DNA of 8,698 bases from Vulcanimicrobiota bacterium (GTDB lineage: Bacteria; Vulcanimicrobiota; Vulcanimicrobiia; Vulcanimicrobiales; Vulcanimicrobiaceae): contig JABEUW010000151.1 of the NCBI GenBank assembly GCA_013043945.1, positions 1 through 8,698 on the forward strand, written 5' to 3'. Of the stretch, positions 6,155 through 8,698 are shown one piece after another. The notes beneath the pieces are model-generated. The model was not told the origin of the DNA. It saw only the letters and a list, made by a program, of their open reading frames with translations, and did not search any database. The position numbers and the translations under genes were made by a program. Within the stretch, counting starts at the first letter, position 1. The number at the start of each line of letters is the position of its first letter.

Positions 6155-7135
6155 TTATACGCGAATGCGCATTCCCGTGCCGAGTGCGACGCACGAGAGC
6201 GGATCCTCTGCAATGATCGCAGGAACGCCGGTAACCTCGGAGAGCAGCCGATCGAGACCACGCAGCAAGGCTCCGCCGCCGGTAAGGATGATGCCGCGAT
6301 CGATGATATCGGCGGAGAGTTCGGGCGGAGTCTTTTCGAGCACGCTCTTTACCGCTTCGACGATCGCGCCGACCGGCTCGCCGAGCGCCTCGCGAATCTC
6401 TTCGCTGGTAATCTTCACCGTTTTGGGCAGGCCGTTGATGAGATCGCGCCCGCGAATCTCCATCGCCAGCTCTTGTTCCAGCTTGTATGCGGAGCCGACT
6501 TTGATTTTAATCTCTTCGGCGGTCCGCTCGCCGATGGTGAGGTTATGCACGCGACGAATATAGCGTGTGATCGCTTCATCGAGTTTATTGCCGGCGACGC
6601 GCAGCGACTGCGAAACAACGATACCGCCGAGCGAGATCACGGCGACGTCGGTCGTGCCGCCGCCGATGTCGACGACCATGCTCCCCGAAGGGCCGTCGAT
6701 GGGGAGCCCGGCGCCGATCGCCGCAGCCATCGGCTCCTCGACGATTTCAACCGCACGCGCGCCGGCGAGTTTTGCCGCATCTTTCACTGCGCGCTCCTCG
6801 ACGCTCGTGATTTCGGCGGGGACGCAGATCGTCACGAACGGTTTCGGCGCGAAGAGCGAACTGAACCACGAACGGTCCTTCATCACTTTCTTGATGAAAT
6901 AGGCGAGCATTGCTTCGGTCACTTCGAAATCGGCGATGACGCCGTCGCGCAACGGACGGATCGCTTGAATGTGGGCCGGCGTTTTACCGAGCATCAACCG
7001 CGCTTCTTCGCCGACCGCGAGCACCTTGCCGGTGTTCATGTCCTTTGCGACGACCGACGGCTCGCGCAGGACGATCCCCTTGCCCTTGACGTTGACCAGC
7101 ACGTTCGCCGTGCCGAGATCGATACCGATTTCCAA
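6155..7135 (-). CDS. mreB: rod shape-determining actin homologue MreB/Mbl
   Basis: This bacterial actin polymerises along the inner membrane and guides lateral peptidoglycan synthesis. Counted from TTG at 7135 (326 residues), phosphate-1 is GIDLGTAN (4-11), phosphate-2 is DIGGGTTD (156-163) and the adenosine motif is TGGGALL (285-291). Further landmarks are KGKGIVLREPSVVA (17-30), GEEARLMLGKTP (42-53), RPLRDGVIADFEVTEAML (60-77) and RTPPELSADIIDRG-like KTPPELSADIIDRG (268-281). Overall it resembles Mbl of Bacillus more than MreB of Proteobacteria. The start is chosen as TTG: GGGAG at 7142-7146 is six bases upstream, it lies one base past the murA stop, and the protein then begins LEIGIDLGT, as MreB proteins do. 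An upstream ATG at 7174 would overlap murA by 38 bases and add a 13-residue atypical N-terminus. Placement right after murA fits a wall-growth operon. Confidence 0.96.
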   Translation of the reverse strand: MEIGIDLGTANVLVNVKGKGIVLREPSVVAKDMNTGKVLAVGEEARLMLGKTPAHIQAIRPLRDGVIADFEVTEAMLAYFIKKVMKDRSWFSSLFAPKPFVTICVPAEITSVEERAVKDAAKLAGARAVEIVEEPMAAAIGAGLPIDGPSGSMVVDIGGGTTDVAVISLGGIVVSQSLRVAGNKLDEAITRYIRRVHNLTIGERTAEEIKIKVGSAYKLEQELAMEIRGRDLINGLPKTVKITSEEIREALGEPVGAIVEAVKSVLEKTPPELSADIIDRGIILTGGGALLRGLDRLLSEVTGVPAIIAEDPLSCVALGTGMRIRV

Positions 7136-7136
7136 T

Positions 7137-8504
7137 TTAGACTCCCGTAGAAGAGGTGGTGCCCGTAGCGACACGGGGAAAGCTTTGCGTTTCGAAGAGC
7201 GTGCTCGGCTCTTCGAGCGGAGTGATGCCGCTCGAGCGTTGCGCCTGTGCGCCGAGCGCCGAGAGCATCGTTTCGAGATGTTCGTACCCGCGATCGATAT
7301 ACTCTAACCCGATAATCTCGGTCTCGCCCGATGCGGCGAGCCCGGCGACGACCAAGCCCGCGCCCGCACGAATATCGGGTGCTTCAACCGGCGCGCCGGA
7401 GAGGCGCTCGACGCCGGTGATCGTCGCGGTGTTGCTCTCCATCGCGACTTTGATGTCGGCACCCATGCGCGCGAGTTCGTTGACGTAGGAGAAGCGCGCG
7501 TTGAAGATCGATTCTTCGACGAACGATTTTCCAGGACACGTACAGAGCATCGCGGTCATCTGCGGTTGCAGATCGGTCGGGAACGCCGGGTACGGGGCGG
7601 TCACGATCGAGGTGCCGCCGGTCACGCGTTTACCGTCGACGCGCACCCAATCGTCGCCCTGCGTTACGGTCGCGCCGCATTCGGTAAGCTTTTCGGTGAG
7701 TGCGGCGAGATGCGCGGGAATGCAACGACGCACCGTTACGTCCCCGCGCGTCGCAACGCCGGCAACGAGCAGCGTTCCGGCGACGATGCGATCGGGAATG
7801 ATTTCGTATTCGACGCCGCGCAGTTCGTCGACGCCCTCGATAACGAGCGTGTCGGTTTCGATGCCCGCAATCTTTGCGCCCATCGCAGCGAGGAAGCGCG
7901 CGAGATCGACCACCTCGGGTTCGAGCGCGACGTTGCGCAATGTGGTCGTTCCTTCGGCGAGCACCGCGGCGAGCAGCGCATTCTTCGTCGCGCCGACGCT
8001 GGGCATCCGAAATTCGATCTCGCCGCCGCGCAAGCGTCCATCGCGCGCTGCGGCCAAGAGGTAGCCGTGCTCGTTGCGCACCTCGCAGCCGAGCGTTCGG
8101 AAGGCTTGTTCGTGCATGTCGGTCGCACGCGTTCCTAAAACGCATCCGCCCGGCAGCGGCACTTCGGCGCGGCCGAAGCGGCCGAGCAACGGGCCGACGA
8201 GATCAAACGAGGCGGCGAGTTTGCGAACCAGCGCGTAGGGCGCGCGATAGGTGGCAACGTTGCTGGCATCGACGACGAGTGCATCGCCGTCGTAGCGAAG
8301 GCGCGCACCGAGCGCTTCGAGCAGGGACCACATCACCGAGACGTCGGTAATATGGGGAACGCGGCGCAGCGTCACCGGCCCGCGGGCGAGCAGTGCGGCC
8401 GCCATAATCGGCAACGCAGCGTTTTTCGCGCCGTGGGTCTCCACCGAGCCTACCAGCGCGCCGCCCCCGCGAACGCGCAAAACCGTATCGAAGCGATCAA
8501 TCAT
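7137..8504 (-). CDS. murA: UDP-N-acetylglucosamine 1-carboxyvinyltransferase MurA
   Basis: MurA transfers enolpyruvate from PEP to UDP-GlcNAc, the first committed step of peptidoglycan synthesis in the cytosol. Key sites in this 455-residue protein are: GAKNAALPI at 25-33 (Lys27, Asn28; Lys22/Asn23 in E. coli); LPGGCVLGTR at 117-126, with the catalytic fosfomycin-target Cys121 (Cys115 in E. coli) and Arg126; PAFPTDLQPQ at 306-315, with Asp311 (Asp305); IFNARF at 333-338; and GLEYIDRGYEHL at 399-410, with Arg405. All catalytic residues are present, so it should be active and fosfomycin-sensitive. The ATG at 8504 is standard for the family, although its ribosome-binding site is weak. The usual fold ends near residue 422; about 33 further residues (Ser/Thr/Gly-rich at the very end) form a tail not typical of MurA. 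It follows atpC, as in Firmicutes. Confidence 0.97.
   Translation of the reverse strand: MIDRFDTVLRVRGGGALVGSVETHGAKNAALPIMAAALLARGPVTLRRVPHITDVSVMWSLLEALGARLRYDGDALVVDASNVATYRAPYALVRKLAASFDLVGPLLGRFGRAEVPLPGGCVLGTRATDMHEQAFRTLGCEVRNEHGYLLAAARDGRLRGGEIEFRMPSVGATKNALLAAVLAEGTTTLRNVALEPEVVDLARFLAAMGAKIAGIETDTLVIEGVDELRGVEYEIIPDRIVAGTLLVAGVATRGDVTVRRCIPAHLAALTEKLTECGATVTQGDDWVRVDGKRVTGGTSIVTAPYPAFPTDLQPQMTAMLCTCPGKSFVEESIFNARFSYVNELARMGADIKVAMESNTATITGVERLSGAPVEAPDIRAGAGLVVAGLAASGETEIIGLEYIDRGYEHLETMLSALGAQAQRSSGITPLEEPSTLFETQSFPRVATGTTSSTGV
7142..7146 (-). promoter_or_regulatory. ribosome-binding site that fixes the mreB TTG start
   Basis: GGGAG on the minus strand lies inside the last codons of murA, six bases before the TTG at 7133-7135. 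It is the best Shine-Dalgarno match near the mreB start and decides for TTG over the upstream ATG at 7174. Confidence 0.7.
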
Positions 8505-8532
8505 GCCTGTATGCGCTATTTCGCGCCCGAGT

Positions 8533-8546
8533 GCGGGGCGCCCCGC
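8533..8546. other. perfect 14-bp inverted repeat between atpC and murA
   Basis: GCGGGGCGCCCCGC is fully self-complementary and lies 12 bases past the atpC stop on the minus strand. As RNA it could form a 5-bp G+C stem with a GCGC loop. No run of U follows on the minus strand, so it does not look like a classical intrinsic terminator; it could attenuate, pause or stabilise the atpC mRNA end, or be a chance G+C palindrome. Confidence 0.4.
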
Positions 8547-8558
8547 CCCAACAGGGTC

Positions 8559-8698
8559 TTAGGCGCTGCGCGCGAGCCGCAGCTTCGCCTCGGCGAAGGC
8601 GATCGCGGCGGGATCGGTGGTGCTGCCGAGTTCGGCGCGGGTCGCCTCGATATCGATCTCCTCGATCGAGAGCGCCCGCTCCACCAGCACGGTCACCC
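8559..8698 (-). CDS. atpC: F1 ATP synthase epsilon subunit, C-terminal fragment (cut by window edge)
   Basis: The last 45 codons are visible and begin VTVLVERALSIEEIDIEATR. The stretch VTVLVERALxxEEIDIExA is the typical junction of the epsilon beta-sandwich with its C-terminal helical hairpin. The remainder (DPAAIAFAEAKLRLARSA) forms the second helix, rich in Ala and charge, which in bacteria can extend into the F1 catalytic head and inhibit ATP hydrolysis. It is a membrane-peripheral, cytosolic part of the ATP synthase central stalk. The stop TAA is at 8559-8561 and murA starts 54 bases later; atpC followed by murA is a known arrangement in Firmicutes. The fragment is short, so the call leans on both the motif and the neighbour. 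Confidence 0.85.
   Translation of the reverse strand, partial: VTVLVERALSIEEIDIEATRAELGSTTDPAAIAFAEAKLRLARSA

Noticed and set aside
6151..6261. N-terminal extension of the Sua5-like protein to ATG 6261
   Set aside because: It would overlap the 3' end of mreB by about 107 bases and encodes an Arg/Ser-rich stretch; GTG 6150 gives the normal family N-terminus.
6104..7150. Plus-strand open frame of 348 codons opposite mreB
   Set aside because: MreB on the minus strand is certain. The plus-strand translation (rich in Asp, Arg, His, Phe) has no domain pattern.
1..8698. CRISPR array, tRNA/rRNA genes, insertion sequences, phage or defence genes
   Set aside because: No direct-repeat spacing, tRNA-like cloverleaf, transposase motif or terminal inverted repeats were seen; the space is filled by housekeeping and regulatory genes.

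Overview
The window carries a single, unbroken run of twelve genes, all on the minus strand, so it is transcribed from position 8698 towards 1. In transcription order they are: 3' end of atpC (F1 ATP synthase epsilon), murA, mreB/mbl, a Sua5/YrdC/TsaC-type tRNA t6A enzyme, an exported LptA/OstA-like protein, rarA (AAA+ replication-recombination ATPase), an IscS/NifS cysteine desulfurase, a DUF948 (YtxG-like) membrane protein, a YtxH-like membrane protein, a SpoIIAA/RsbV anti-anti-sigma factor, a SpoIIAB/RsbW anti-sigma kinase, a SigF/SigB-type sigma factor, and the first codons of alaS. No stretch over 60 bases lacks a gene. No RNA gene, mobile element, CRISPR array or convincing promoter was found.

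Organism: base composition is high in G+C (roughly 60-65% by eye). Several neighbourhoods are Firmicutes-like: atpC-murA-mbl, rarA-cysteine desulfurase-alaS, and spoIIAA-spoIIAB-sigF. An LptA/OstA-family protein in the middle points instead to an outer membrane. A diderm lineage on the Firmicutes/Chloroflexota/Armatimonadota side of the tree fits best; Candidatus Eremiobacterota (WPS-2) is my best guess, but this is inference from gene content, not a database match.

Layout: 8698-4844 is envelope-centred (ATP synthase end, peptidoglycan precursor synthesis, cell-shape cytoskeleton, t6A tRNA modification, LPS-transport-like protein). 4841-2461 holds genome maintenance and sulfur mobilisation (rarA, cysteine desulfurase). 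2421-112 is a compact five-gene regulatory cassette: two small membrane proteins of the YtxG/YtxH type translationally coupled to a complete partner-switching module and its sigma factor. 74-1 opens alaS.

The genes are tightly packed: most junctions are 4-bp ATGA overlaps, 1-bp TGATG or TAGTG overlaps, or gaps of 1-4 bases. Gaps above 15 bases occur only at atpC/murA (54), cysteine desulfurase/DUF948 (39), sigma/alaS (37) and anti-sigma/sigma (18). Several starts are not ATG (GTG for the YtxH-like gene, SpoIIAA and the Sua5 gene; TTG for mreB). The most notable point is the cassette at 112-2421: ytxG/ytxH-type genes, known in Bacillus as sigma-B targets, sit directly in front of, and are coupled to, the sigma-regulating module.
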